NCBI RefSeq assembly: GCF_042680805.1
Contig: NZ_JBHUEM010000045.1
Coordinates: 178,125-242,124 of the forward strand
Origin: Bacillus_CJ salitolerans
Lineage (GTDB): Bacteria > Bacillota > Bacilli > Bacillales > SA4
Reading direction: 5' to 3'
Length of the DNA: 64,000 nt
Shown here: piece by piece, positions 33,869 through 42,373 of the stretch
How the letters are laid out: each line of letters begins with the position of its first letter
How positions within the stretch are numbered: the first letter of the stretch is position 1
Position numbers and translations under genes: made by a program
The notes under the pieces: generated by a model
The model's database searches: none
What the model was told of the DNA's origin: nothing
What the model saw: only the letters and a program-made list of their open reading frames with translations

Positions 33869-34636
33869 CTATTTTTTCGAAATTGTAATGAAATGTGTTT
33901 CAGCAGGTGCACCGAAACGCAGAGGTACCGATGTTGTTCCATATCCATTACTTATGAGTAATACAGTCTTATCATGATGAGAAATGCCACCTTTATGATA
34001 AAAACCTAATCGGCCCAATCTAATTTGACCTCCATGTGTATGTCCGCTCATAACGAAATGAATGTGATCGTCGTTGTTTATTTTTCTCATGATTCTTGGA
34101 TCGTGACTAACCAACATTCTAAATCCTACCTTATCACAGTCAGATAAGGCTAGATCCAGACGATCTCGTTTACGGTTCATATCATCGACCCCGATAAGAG
34201 CAAGCTTCTCCCCTGTTGTAGATTCAAAGGATAAAGCTGTATTGTCTAATATTTTCACTCCATGATTGATTAATAAAGCATCTAGTTCATGATAGTCAAC
34301 TTCATAATCATTATTCCCCCAAACAAAATAAAGCGGTCCTATTTTCTTTAATCGATTTATATTTTCTAAAACTCGAGAAAATGGTACCCCTTTTTCTGTA
34401 ATATCTCCTCCGATGATGACTAAATCTGCTCGACCTGTTAGAGAAGCTATGATTTCTTCAGATACAATACGCCTATGTATATCCGAAATAAAGAAAACCT
34501 TTAATTCACCAAAGCTCTCTGGGAACGAATCAAACTTCAATTGTTCGTACCGAATTGTATTACGATGTGCCTCTCTGTACATATAGACGATTAGCATCAT
34601 GCAACAAAATAGAATTACTAATAAAAACCAACTCAT
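33869..34636 (-). CDS. ypbG: Membrane-anchored metallophosphoesterase YpbG
   Basis: One N-terminal membrane segment (1-20) is followed by a calcineurin-like phosphoesterase domain with the metal motifs SDIH, GGDIT, GNND, SHDP and SGHTHGGQ. The 255-residue length and place near mecB and the ypb cluster fit YpbG. The substrate is unknown; it may act on lipid or nucleotide phosphoesters outside the cell. The start overlaps the previous gene by four bases. Confidence 0.88.
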   Translation of the reverse strand: MSWFLLVILFCCMMLIVYMYREAHRNTIRYEQLKFDSFPESFGELKVFFISDIHRRIVSEEIIASLTGRADLVIIGGDITEKGVPFSRVLENINRLKKIGPLYFVWGNNDYEVDYHELDALLINHGVKILDNTALSFESTTGEKLALIGVDDMNRKRDRLDLALSDCDKVGFRMLVSHDPRIMRKINNDDHIHFVMSGHTHGGQIRLGRLGFYHKGGISHHDKTVLLISNGYGTTSVPLRFGAPAETHFITISKK

Positions 34637-35037
34637 AAATCCTCCTGCTTCCCATCATACTGCCAGTTTTGACGTATATCTAAAGAAATCATACCATAGA
34701 CTATGGAAAAAATTAAAAAGAGAACAGCTATTGATAGATTAAATAGAAATACTAAACAGAAATTAGCAATGACTAAATAAGAAATCACTAGTTTGGGAAT
34801 ATGGATTTTGTATCCTTTACTTAAAAATAAGGTACCTCTTATACCATTGCGAACTAACGCAGCATTTGCTAAAAACCCAACAAAAAAACATCCCATTCCA
34901 AAGAAAAAGGTAATCGGATCCAATATTAATGTAGAGATAAAAGGACCTAACCCTATTTCAAAAATAGGAGGTATCCAATTTGCCGCCAAAAAACCTCCAC
35001 ATAACCCTAGTAACCAATATAATATGTATGTAAGCAT
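34633..35037 (-). CDS. Small integral membrane protein, family not recognised
   Basis: 134 residues with about four hydrophobic segments and a polar C-terminus. I do not recognise the family. It overlaps ypbG by four bases and so is probably translated together with it. Its G-run ribosome site lies in the 3' arm of a C7/G7 hairpin (35042-35077). Confidence 0.65.
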   Translation of the reverse strand: MLTYILYWLLGLCGGFLAANWIPPIFEIGLGPFISTLILDPITFFFGMGCFFVGFLANAALVRNGIRGTLFLSKGYKIHIPKLVISYLVIANFCLVFLFNLSIAVLFLIFSIVYGMISLDIRQNWQYDGKQEDL

Positions 35038-35041
35038 AGAA

Positions 35042-35077
35042 CCCCCCCTTACTTACATTTATGTAAACAAGGGGGGG
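35042..35077 (-). promoter_or_regulatory. C7/G7 hairpin hiding a ribosome-binding site
   Basis: On the minus strand seven Cs (35071-35077) can pair with seven Gs (35042-35048), with TT/AA and TTACAT/ATGTAA pairs continuing the stem inside. The G-run is 4 bases before the ATG at 35037 and is its only ribosome site. It may act as translational switch, attenuator or both; no long T-run follows. Confidence 0.6.
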
Positions 35078-35097
35078 AACATGATTAAACTTATCAT

Positions 35098-35730
35098 CTA
35101 GTCTTCATAAATGTCTAGAACTCTAAATCCAGCACTTTCAAGTTTTTTGATAAATTTATCAAGATTATCCTTCTTTTCAACTTTCATGACAATTCTTCTT
35201 ACAAGCTTATCTGTTTCATCAAAAGTTGCAATGGAAATTATTTTTTCATTGAAATGCTTTGTAATTTCAGCAAGTCTTGCGATTCTTCCTTCTGTTTCAA
35301 CAGATGTGAAGGCGATTCGAACTCCTGGTCTATGCATTCCAAATGCACTTTGGAATTGTTCCAACACATCCGATCTAGTGACAACGCCTAAATAATTTAA
35401 ATTCTCATCAACTACAGCTAATATTGGCATGTCTTTCAACATAACTAATGTCTTCTCGAAAATTTCTTCCCCTTGCAAATATATATCCTGTCTAGTTGCG
35501 ATATCTCCTGCTTTTGTTTCCGTTAAGTATGTTTCTTTCGTTTGTGGGGATTCAAAGAAGCACTCATATACATGATATCGAGTTACCATCCCTACATACT
35601 TCCCATCTTTAAGAACTGGTACTCCATCAATCGAGTGTTCTTCTAGTTTTTTTAACGTAGATTCAATTGAATCGGTAAAATCTACAGTAAAGCTATTGTG
35701 TTTAGGGATCATGATACTTTTAACAAACAT
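35098..35730 (-). CDS. CBS-domain protein, AcuB-like
   Basis: A soluble 210-residue protein with two CBS motifs (about 3-60 and 75-130, with VPVLKDGKYVGMVTR and LNYLGVVTRSDVLEQF) and a C-terminal ACT-like domain (140-210). AcuB in B. subtilis affects acetoin use and is near acuA, which is absent here, so I call only the family. CBS domains usually sense adenine nucleotides. The ATG at 35730 has AAGGAGTG upstream. Confidence 0.85.
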   Translation of the reverse strand: MFVKSIMIPKHNSFTVDFTDSIESTLKKLEEHSIDGVPVLKDGKYVGMVTRYHVYECFFESPQTKETYLTETKAGDIATRQDIYLQGEEIFEKTLVMLKDMPILAVVDENLNYLGVVTRSDVLEQFQSAFGMHRPGVRIAFTSVETEGRIARLAEITKHFNEKIISIATFDETDKLVRRIVMKVEKKDNLDKFIKKLESAGFRVLDIYED

Positions 35731-35871
35731 GTAAAACACTCCTTTTTATTTGATCAGAATGTCCTTCTGAAAATTTCCAACCCCAGCCCTCACCTTTAAT
35801 TCAGTACCTATTATGTTATGTAGCTTCTAAAGTATATTCAACAGGGGAGTAATAAAAACCTTCTCATCTAT

Positions 35872-35901
35872 GACATTTTTATTCATATAGTACCATACAA
35901 T
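35872..35901 (+). promoter_or_regulatory. Sigma-E-like promoter of cotJABC
   Basis: GACATTTT (35872-35879), a 14-base spacer and CATACAAT (35894-35901) resemble the sigma-E consensus; the -10 is especially good. It lies about 65 bases upstream of cotJA, and cotJ is sigma-E dependent in B. subtilis. Confidence 0.65.
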
Positions 35902-35966
35902 GAATTGAGACATTATCGATAAAGACAGATACCTAGCACATCAAGATCACAAGGAGGGTGTCTACA

Positions 35967-36197
35967 ATGTACACATTGTATAAAAAGTACTATCCATATG
36001 TTGGCCCATTTGATCCATGTCCACCAATTCGTGTGAAAACTTACTCGACTCCGCCAAATCTTTACGTTGGGTTTCAGCCTTATAACCTTCCACAGTTTTC
36101 ACCTAAAGAAGCTCTTTATAAGGGAACATTATGGCCTGCATTCTATGATCCTTATTACAACCCTTATGAAAAACCAATGAGGGAGGAAGTTCAATGA
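35967..36197 (+). CDS. cotJA: Spore coat-associated protein CotJA
   Basis: A 76-residue Tyr/Pro-rich protein of the CotJA family (YKKYYPYVGPFDPCPPI at the N-terminus and the PPNLYVGFQPYNLPQF segment). The ATG at 35967 lies ten bases after AAGGAGGG; a GTG nine bases earlier overlaps the site and is less likely. First gene of the cotJABC operon, made in the mother cell. Confidence 0.93.
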   Translation: MYTLYKKYYPYVGPFDPCPPIRVKTYSTPPNLYVGFQPYNLPQFSPKEALYKGTLWPAFYDPYYNPYEKPMREEVQ

Positions 36198-36454
36198 AGC
36201 AACTACCACCAGAGTTTTACTCATTAATGGAGGAACTTCAAGCAGTAGACTTTGTTTTAGTTGAATTAACTCTTTATTTGGATACACATCCTGACGACTA
36301 TGAATCTATTAGGCAGTATAATACGTTTGCAAAACAACGTGGCCTCCTCAAAAAGAAAATAGAATCGTGTTATGGCCCGCTCCAGCAATATGGAAATAGT
36401 TACTCTGGCTACCCTTGGAATTGGGATGATGCTCCGTGGCCGTGGCAGTTATAA
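36194..36454 (+). CDS. cotJB: Spore coat protein CotJB
   Basis: An 86-residue protein starting MKQLPPEFYSLMEELQAVDFVLVE, with helical HPDDYES region and an aromatic C-terminus WNWDDAPWPWQL, as in CotJB. It overlaps cotJA by four bases and precedes cotJC. Confidence 0.93.
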   Translation: MKQLPPEFYSLMEELQAVDFVLVELTLYLDTHPDDYESIRQYNTFAKQRGLLKKKIESCYGPLQQYGNSYSGYPWNWDDAPWPWQL

Positions 36455-36475
36455 ACGAAGGGGGAATATACTTAC

Positions 36476-37045
36476 ATGTGGATTTACGAAAAAAAATTAC
36501 AATATCCCGTTAAGGTTAGTACTTGTAACCCGACGCTTGCAAAATATTTGATAGAACAATATGGTGGAGCAGATGGAGAGTTAGCTGCTGCCTTACGTTA
36601 TTTGAATCAGAGGTATACTATTCCTGACAAAGTTATTGGATTACTAACTGATATTGGAACTGAGGAGTTTGCTCATTTAGAAATGATAGCGACGATGATT
36701 TATAAGTTAACAAAGGATGCTACGCCTGAACAATTAAAAGCCGCAGGTCTCGCTCCACATTATGTAAACCATGACAGTGCCCTGTTTTATCACAATGCAG
36801 CAGGCAATCCATTTACGACTGAATACATTCAAGCAAAGGGAGATCCTATTGCAGATTTGTATGAAGATATCGCCGCTGAAGAGAAGGCTCGCGCAACGTA
36901 TCAGTGGATTATTAATATGAGCGACGATCCCGATTTAAATGACGGTCTTCGCTTTCTCAGGGAGCGAGAGGTCGTTCACTCACAAAGGTTTAGAGAAGCC
37001 GTTGAAATCCTAAAAGAAGAAAGAGATAAGAAAAAGTTTTTCTAA
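36476..37045 (+). CDS. cotJC: Spore coat protein CotJC (manganese catalase family)
   Basis: A 189-residue ferritin-like protein of the Mn-catalase family with metal-ligand helices GADGELAAALRYLNQ, TEEFAHLEMIATMI, EEKARATYQWI and EREVVHSQRF. It likely protects spores from peroxide or serves in the coat. GGGGGAA precedes the ATG. Last gene of cotJABC. In B. subtilis cotJ lies elsewhere, so this operon is inserted into the ypb cluster here. Confidence 0.94.
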   Translation: MWIYEKKLQYPVKVSTCNPTLAKYLIEQYGGADGELAAALRYLNQRYTIPDKVIGLLTDIGTEEFAHLEMIATMIYKLTKDATPEQLKAAGLAPHYVNHDSALFYHNAAGNPFTTEYIQAKGDPIADLYEDIAAEEKARATYQWIINMSDDPDLNDGLRFLREREVVHSQRFREAVEILKEERDKKKFF

Positions 37046-37077
37046 TGAAAGAGGTATGTACTATTTAATAGACTTTA

Positions 37078-37104
37078 AAGCTGAATGATTGTTTCATTCA
37101 GCTT
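37078..37104 (+). terminator. Probable terminator of cotJABC
   Basis: AAGCTGAATGA/TCATTCAGCTT perfect stem (37079-37104) followed by TCTATTT. It could also serve the converging ypbF on the minus strand. The T-run is poor. Confidence 0.6.
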
Positions 37105-37563
37105 CTATTTACTCTCATGATATAAATTAATATCCTTTTCATTTTTCATTGTACGGAATACATGACTCCTTTCATCCCATCCAAACGGATATTTCCATTG
37201 CAATGGACTTTTTTGGATGATTTCTATTCTAAGATCATGGTACTCCTTTTCAGCCTTATCCTTCTTCTTTTTTAGGTAAGATCCAGTTCCACCTAAAAAT
37301 AGTAATAAAAAAAATAGTCCAAATAAAGTAGAATCATGAACAATCGCTACAAACATTTTTTCAGCATTCGTTGAGTATGGTTCAATTATGAAATAATTCA
37401 TATAGGCAAATAACAATAAAAAGATAAAAAGCGAACTCCAAGTACATAGGATGAGTTTTTTCTTATACCGATCAAATTTAATCTTATGCTCTGTTACTTT
37501 TTGAAGCATGATTTTAGTTGGTTCGTCAGTAAGATCATTAAAGTCTTTGATAAACTTTTCCAA
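37105..37563 (-). CDS. ypbF: YpbF-like membrane protein (DUF2663)
   Basis: A small membrane protein with two hydrophobic segments (about 37-58 and 75-95) and charged ends, resembling YpbF in place and pattern (PFGWDERSHVFRTMK near the C-terminus). I choose a TTG start at 37563 with AGGGGTGAGG upstream (152 residues). Function unknown. Confidence 0.75.
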   Translation of the reverse strand: MEKFIKDFNDLTDEPTKIMLQKVTEHKIKFDRYKKKLILCTWSSLFIFLLLFAYMNYFIIEPYSTNAEKMFVAIVHDSTLFGLFFLLLFLGGTGSYLKKKKDKAEKEYHDLRIEIIQKSPLQWKYPFGWDERSHVFRTMKNEKDINLYHESK

Positions 37564-37627
37564 ATCCTCACCCCTATACAATCTATATCTTGTCTATATA
37601 TATTCGATTGATGAGAAAAATAGTCAT

Positions 37628-37656
37628 AAAAAAAAGAATCCTAAATGAGAATTCTT
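37628..37656 (-). terminator. Weak terminator of ypbE
   Basis: AAGAAT/ATTCTT arms (37634-37656) followed on the minus strand by eight Ts, just downstream of ypbE. Confidence 0.55.
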
Positions 37657-38305
37657 ATTTTTGGGCCTTTATTGGAATTTTCAAAACTCGACCAACCTCA
37701 ATATCGTTTCCATTTAAGTTGTTCCATTGCTTAATTAGCTCTTCACCTGTTCTACTTTTATAGTAATGTTGCGATATCGAATATAAAGTTTCTTCTTGCT
37801 TGACTGTATGAAAAACAATATCATAATTTGTCTTCTTTACATCATTGTCTTGCTGAGTCGAAGTGGGTTCAGGCACTTGAGTTACTTCTTTTACTGTATC
37901 AGATTCACTCGATCCTTGATCTTGACTTATCTGGTCTACCGACTCCGTTTTTGATGAGTTCTTCGTTTCAGTTTGCATTTTTTCTTCTTTTTTATCTAAT
38001 GATATTTCTTCCTTGTAATCTGAATTCGGATTAGACGCCGGCTTGAAAGTAGGTTCTTGGTTATTTAAATAATAGTTAATACTAAGCAGAGCAATTGGTA
38101 ACAAAATAAATAGCAACATTAACATTCTTATGATTGGATACTTTAATTTTATTTTTGTCTTCTTTTTTTCGTCCTTCGCTTTATGAATTTTACTTCTAGG
38201 GGGAAGCGTGAGCACATCTTGATTAGGTGTTTCATCCCCTTTAATATTGTCCATTCTTTCCCGTAGATGCTGAGCTTGATCCCTTACATCCTTTTCATTT
38301 GTCAT
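37655..38305 (-). CDS. ypbE: YpbE-like membrane-anchored LysM protein
   Basis: 216 residues: a charged cytoplasmic N-terminus (1-55), one membrane segment (about 57-80), a Ser/Glu-rich low-complexity stalk and a C-terminal LysM domain (about 165-213, VKQEETLYSISQHYY). It probably binds peptidoglycan. Place between ypbF and ypbD fits YpbE. Confidence 0.87.
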   Translation of the reverse strand: MTNEKDVRDQAQHLRERMDNIKGDETPNQDVLTLPPRSKIHKAKDEKKKTKIKLKYPIIRMLMLLFILLPIALLSINYYLNNQEPTFKPASNPNSDYKEEISLDKKEEKMQTETKNSSKTESVDQISQDQGSSESDTVKEVTQVPEPTSTQQDNDVKKTNYDIVFHTVKQEETLYSISQHYYKSRTGEELIKQWNNLNGNDIEVGRVLKIPIKAQK

Positions 38306-38309
38306 AACC

Positions 38310-38897
38310 TCACCTCTTTTTTCCTTTCAGATACTCCATTCGTATTTTAACCCCAAAGAAAAAATCAATTAAAAAATGAGCAAAAATCGTAACATAGAGA
38401 TTAGCAGTCCATTCATATAACCAACCTAGTAAAAAGCTTAAAGCAGTCACAATGATAAATAATAACCATTTTTTTAAATACCTTATATGTGTAATGGCAA
38501 ATAATATACTTGCCAGTGATAATCCAAGGTGAGTTTGAATCACTCCTCTAAACAACCATTCCTCTGTAATAGCAATAATCCAACACAGAACAAAAATATG
38601 GAAAATAGAACGGTTTTCAAACACTTTTTTATTAATTCCACCGTCATCAAAATAGGAGATTGGAAATACTTTCATTAGCCATAAATCTAATAATACAACA
38701 GATATTCCAGCAATTCCTCCATAAACGAAGATCTCTATTCCATCCTTCTCAAAAAGGAATAAAACTTCCTCTAGGCTATCGAACAAAAAAAAGGCAAATA
38801 TAGATGCGATTAGGAATAATACAGCTTGCGTCATATATAAATGAAAAAGAATTTCCCTGTCGGTCATTTGCTTAATTATTTCGGACTGATTTTTCAT
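38310..38897 (-). CDS. ypbD: CPBP-family intramembrane protease YpbD
   Basis: A multi-pass membrane protein with the CPBP/Abi motifs EEWLFRG, the ITHIRY histidine and the C-terminal HFLIDFFFG. Such proteins are related to CAAX proteases; the substrate is unknown. The ATG at 38897 has a better-spaced ribosome site than the GTG nine bases upstream. It overlaps the end of recS by 26 bases. Confidence 0.87.
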   Translation of the reverse strand: MKNQSEIIKQMTDREILFHLYMTQAVLFLIASIFAFFLFDSLEEVLFLFEKDGIEIFVYGGIAGISVVLLDLWLMKVFPISYFDDGGINKKVFENRSIFHIFVLCWIIAITEEWLFRGVIQTHLGLSLASILFAITHIRYLKKWLLFIIVTALSFLLGWLYEWTANLYVTIFAHFLIDFFFGVKIRMEYLKGKKR

Positions 38898-40416
38898 GTA
38901 CTCCACTCTCTTTAAGTAATATCATTTTTAATTCATGTTGCCAATTCAAATAGTGGTTATTTTCCGAGTTTTTGTCCGACTGCTTGACATATATTTCTTC
39001 TTCATAGCCACAAATGTCACAGCAAGGATAAACAGTGGTCGTCTGTTTCTCATTAAACAATGATAGATAGGTCCTTCTTCTACATGTTTTACTTTTTATC
39101 CAAGACCTCATTTCATGTAGCTTGAGCTGTTTATACTGAATTCTTTTATGGGTCATATTCATGATATGAGTCGTAATGTCTTTCTTGTTCAACTGTTTTA
39201 AGACACGATTATTGAATATCCATCCATTATCCTCCAAATGGTACTTAATATATCTCCACCCTGTCTCTGTAATAGTTGATTGTGTGAGTAGCCATTCTTC
39301 ATTTATCTCTTTACCAGGAACTATTTGTTCATTAATGATAGTTAATATGTGATCAAGCTCGTCCACACTTGGGAATTCTTGCATCATTAAAATCTCAGGA
39401 AGGTCATCGTCATCAGGTGAATAAAGAAGTATTGCTGTACTTTTGTCTCCATCTCTACCTGCTCGTCCAATTTCTTGAAGGTACGACTCAATTTGACCAG
39501 GGTAATGAAAGTGAATAACATAGCGAACATTTGGTTTATTAACTCCCATTCCAAAGGCATTGGTACAGCATATAAGTTGTAATTGGTCACTGATAAATTG
39601 TTGCTGAATGAGAAGTCTCTGCTCATTATCCATTCCGCCGTGGTAAAAAGCGACGCCTTCAACTCCAGCAGACTGAAGCAATGTACAAATATGCTCTGCC
39701 CACTTTCTACTAGAAAAGTATATCATTCCAGGTCCTTGCAGCTTTTTTACTAGCTGAATTAGCTTTTCTTTTTTATCGTCATTTGAAGCGAGTTCTTCCA
39801 CTTTTATTGAAATATTTTGTCTATCAATTGAATGAATGTGAAATGAAATATCGGTTAATTTCAAAGCAAAAACAATGTCTTGTAAGACTTGCTCAGTTGC
39901 TGTTGCCGTTAATGCTAAACATGTGGGATGGTCTAGGTCTTGGAGCACTTCATGTAATTTTAAATAATCGGTTCTAAATTCATGTCCCCACTGCGAGATA
40001 CAATGAGCTTCATCTATAACAAATAATGAGATCGTTAATTGCTTCAATCTGTTAATAAAATATTTGTTTTGTAACATTTCTGGAGATACGTATATAAATC
40101 TATACTGGTTTAAATTATTTAATACTTTCTGACGTTCTTCAAACCGTAAAAAGCTATTAATGGCAACCGCTCTCTTTTCGCCAATTAACTGAAGTTGCTG
40201 TACCTGATCCTCCATTAATGATAAGAGTGGCGACACAATAATAGTTGTTCCCGTACTCATATACCCTGGCAATAAATAACAAAGTGATTTTCCTGCACCC
40301 GTTGGAAGTAATGCAAGCACATTCTGACCACTTAACACATCTCCTATTATTTCTTCCTGGCCAGTACGGAAAGATGAATAACCAAATTTTTCTTGCAATA
40401 TGTCATGTAGTTTCAT
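38872..40416 (-). CDS. recS: RecQ-family DNA helicase RecS
   Basis: A 3'-5' DNA helicase for repair. The 514 residues show helicase motifs LPTGAGKS, IVSPLLSLMEDQ, VIDEAHCISQWG, LTATAT, CTNAFGMGVNKPNVR and IGRAGRDG, then the zinc-binding region with CRRR and CCDICG. No HRDC domain is visible, so it is the short RecQ form called RecS in B. subtilis. It overlaps ypbB by four bases. Confidence 0.94.
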   Translation of the reverse strand: MKLHDILQEKFGYSSFRTGQEEIIGDVLSGQNVLALLPTGAGKSLCYLLPGYMSTGTTIIVSPLLSLMEDQVQQLQLIGEKRAVAINSFLRFEERQKVLNNLNQYRFIYVSPEMLQNKYFINRLKQLTISLFVIDEAHCISQWGHEFRTDYLKLHEVLQDLDHPTCLALTATATEQVLQDIVFALKLTDISFHIHSIDRQNISIKVEELASNDDKKEKLIQLVKKLQGPGMIYFSSRKWAEHICTLLQSAGVEGVAFYHGGMDNEQRLLIQQQFISDQLQLICCTNAFGMGVNKPNVRYVIHFHYPGQIESYLQEIGRAGRDGDKSTAILLYSPDDDDLPEILMMQEFPSVDELDHILTIINEQIVPGKEINEEWLLTQSTITETGWRYIKYHLEDNGWIFNNRVLKQLNKKDITTHIMNMTHKRIQYKQLKLHEMRSWIKSKTCRRRTYLSLFNEKQTTTVYPCCDICGYEEEIYVKQSDKNSENNHYLNWQHELKMILLKESGVHEKSVRNN

Positions 40417-41456
40417 ACAGAACCACCTACTTTTGCTAGAACAAGTCTTATTTGAAAGTAACTTACATCAATTGAAAGAGCTTCTTTTACTACCTTGAGC
40501 TGATTTGTTTTCATTGTACGTATACAATCCTCAATTAATCGAGCTTGGTTATCATCCACAAAATGAGAAATACTAAACTCTGAATATTGGTGGGCAATTT
40601 CAACAACATGGTCTTCTATCGTATTCTTTTTCAATTTTCTAATCATCGAAATTTCATCAATTGAGTAGTCACGACATAATAACTGGTAAGTTTTTTGAGT
40701 TGATGCCGTAAGAGTCATGATACGTTGTTTTTTCTCTGTTATTATTTGTCCTAAGATTTGAAAATCTTCCCTATTCTTTTCAACTTGATGTAATATAAAA
40801 TGAAGGGTTGAAATAAATTGTAATTGCACTTCATGGGAAGAAATAGATAATAAATTTGAAATCTGTTCATTTGTAGAACCGATACGTTTTCTTCCTGTTA
40901 ATTTTCGAACAAAAATTGTAGCCTGTTGATCGGTTAATTTACTTAGGCAATTATATAGTTCACGATACAATGTATTTGCTATCTCTTCTCTAGGAAGTGA
41001 TTGTTTTGTAAGAAAATTCTTGACCCATTGCAAAACGTTTGGATCCCTTACAATCGGAATAAAACGGTTATTAAAGTGAATGATATTCGATAAGGTTTGT
41101 ATCAATACACAAAGCCTGTCCCAAAAGATAGAAGCGATTGGAGAATAAAGCCACCCATTAAGAAATAGACTTCGTTCACTTTGAAGATACATTTTACCTT
41201 TTGTAGTGATGATATAGGACTTTTTAAATGTTTCGATGTAGTTGTTTTTGTATAAATACTCAATTATTTCCTCAAGCACGGTACGAGATATTTGGGGTAA
41301 TATTCCAAAATACGGTTTAATATTGTATAGATTCGCATCCTGAAGGGTTTGGGATGATCGTTTTCCTTTATATAAATGAAATATTGAATAAATAGACCGC
41401 TCTCCCTTTAATTGATCTAAACAACGAAGAGTAACCAACATTATTAAATGATTCAA
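40413..41456 (-). CDS. ypbB: YpbB-like helix-turn-helix protein
   Basis: About 347 residues, mostly helical, with a C-terminal winged-helix/helicase-associated type region (STQKTYQLLCRDYSIDEISMIRKLKKNTIEDHVVEIA). Its fixed place upstream of recS, with a four-base overlap, suggests a joint role, perhaps in DNA repair, but the biochemical function is unknown. The start is uncertain: a TTG at 41456 has AGGGTG upstream, and a GTG at 41474 is also in frame. Confidence 0.85.
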   Translation of the reverse strand: MNHLIMLVTLRCLDQLKGERSIYSIFHLYKGKRSSQTLQDANLYNIKPYFGILPQISRTVLEEIIEYLYKNNYIETFKKSYIITTKGKMYLQSERSLFLNGWLYSPIASIFWDRLCVLIQTLSNIIHFNNRFIPIVRDPNVLQWVKNFLTKQSLPREEIANTLYRELYNCLSKLTDQQATIFVRKLTGRKRIGSTNEQISNLLSISSHEVQLQFISTLHFILHQVEKNREDFQILGQIITEKKQRIMTLTASTQKTYQLLCRDYSIDEISMIRKLKKNTIEDHVVEIAHQYSEFSISHFVDDNQARLIEDCIRTMKTNQLKVVKEALSIDVSYFQIRLVLAKVGGSV

Positions 41457-41690
41457 ATTATACACCCTTCCCACTTTCTTCTTTCTATTTTAGCAAACTT
41501 TTGGAGAAAATGGTTTAGTTTATAATTGGATGTGTTGGGTATTAATATAGTGTAAGACACAACTTGAAGAAGACTTAATTTGTTGGCTAATCCTTACTGC
41601 TTTTAAACATTGTTATATTATAAACATATTATAAAATAAGCTAAACTGGTCCAAACCCTTGTGTGATAAGCATTCTCAATGACTTTATTG

Positions 41691-41719
41691 TTGAAAAGTT
41701 GGCCAAACAGTTTTACAAT
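41691..41719 (+). promoter_or_regulatory. Sigma-A-type promoter of fer
   Basis: TTGAAA (41691-41696), a 17-base spacer and TACAAT (41714-41719), about 130 bases upstream of the ferredoxin gene. The rest of the gap from 41475 is AT-rich and I see no gene or clear riboswitch in the leader. Confidence 0.65.
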
Positions 41720-41852
41720 AATGAATGTGGAATGCGTTTTCGTCTACTGGCTATGTTAATATGGGATAAATAAATAGTACAGCTAGATGTCACAAATAGG
41801 CGGTATCCAAACATAAACTAATTGTGTAATATTATTCAGGAGGTTTTTTCAA

Positions 41853-42101
41853 ATGGCAAAGTATACGATTGTTGACAAAGAAACTTGTATTGCATGTGGA
41901 GCTTGTGGTGCTGCTGCACCAGATATTTATGACTACGATGATGATGGTATTGCATTTGTTACCCTTGATGATAATCAAGGTATCGTAGAAATTCCGGAAG
42001 TACTTGAGGAAGATATGATGGATGCATTCGAAGGTTGTCCTACTGACTCAATTAAAGTTGCAGATGAGCCATTTGATGGAGACGCACTTAAATTTGAATA
42101 G
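41853..42101 (+). CDS. fer: [4Fe-4S] ferredoxin Fer
   Basis: An 82-residue acidic electron carrier with the single-cluster motif CIACGAC and the fourth cysteine in EGCPTDS. The sequence is very close to the Bacillus ferredoxin I remember (AKYTIVDKETCIACGACG). CAGGAGG precedes the ATG. Divergent from ypbB as in B. subtilis. Confidence 0.97.
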   Translation: MAKYTIVDKETCIACGACGAAAPDIYDYDDDGIAFVTLDDNQGIVEIPEVLEEDMMDAFEGCPTDSIKVADEPFDGDALKFE

Positions 42102-42115
42102 TTGTAATCCTTTGG

Positions 42116-42143
42116 AAGCCTCTGATAATCAGAGGCTTTTTTC
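42116..42143 (+). terminator. Terminator of fer
   Basis: AAGCCTCTGA/TCAGAGGCTT perfect stem followed by TTTTTC on the plus strand. Confidence 0.92.
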
Positions 42144-42373
42144 TTTGCGAACTGTTAACAGAAAGTGATCTGCAATATAGGATGCTCGATTTTGAAAAAT
42201 TTCCAATTAACATTTTAGACTACCTGTGTTTTGTGACCATTATTCCCTGGCTATACATGTCTCACTCCATCAAAAACTAAGCCATTTCCCCCAAAATATA
42301 AGTAATACTTTCGATCTATTTTGATAAAAATGGCAATTAGATGCATGGAAAAAGCGATTCGGAATATGTTCAG

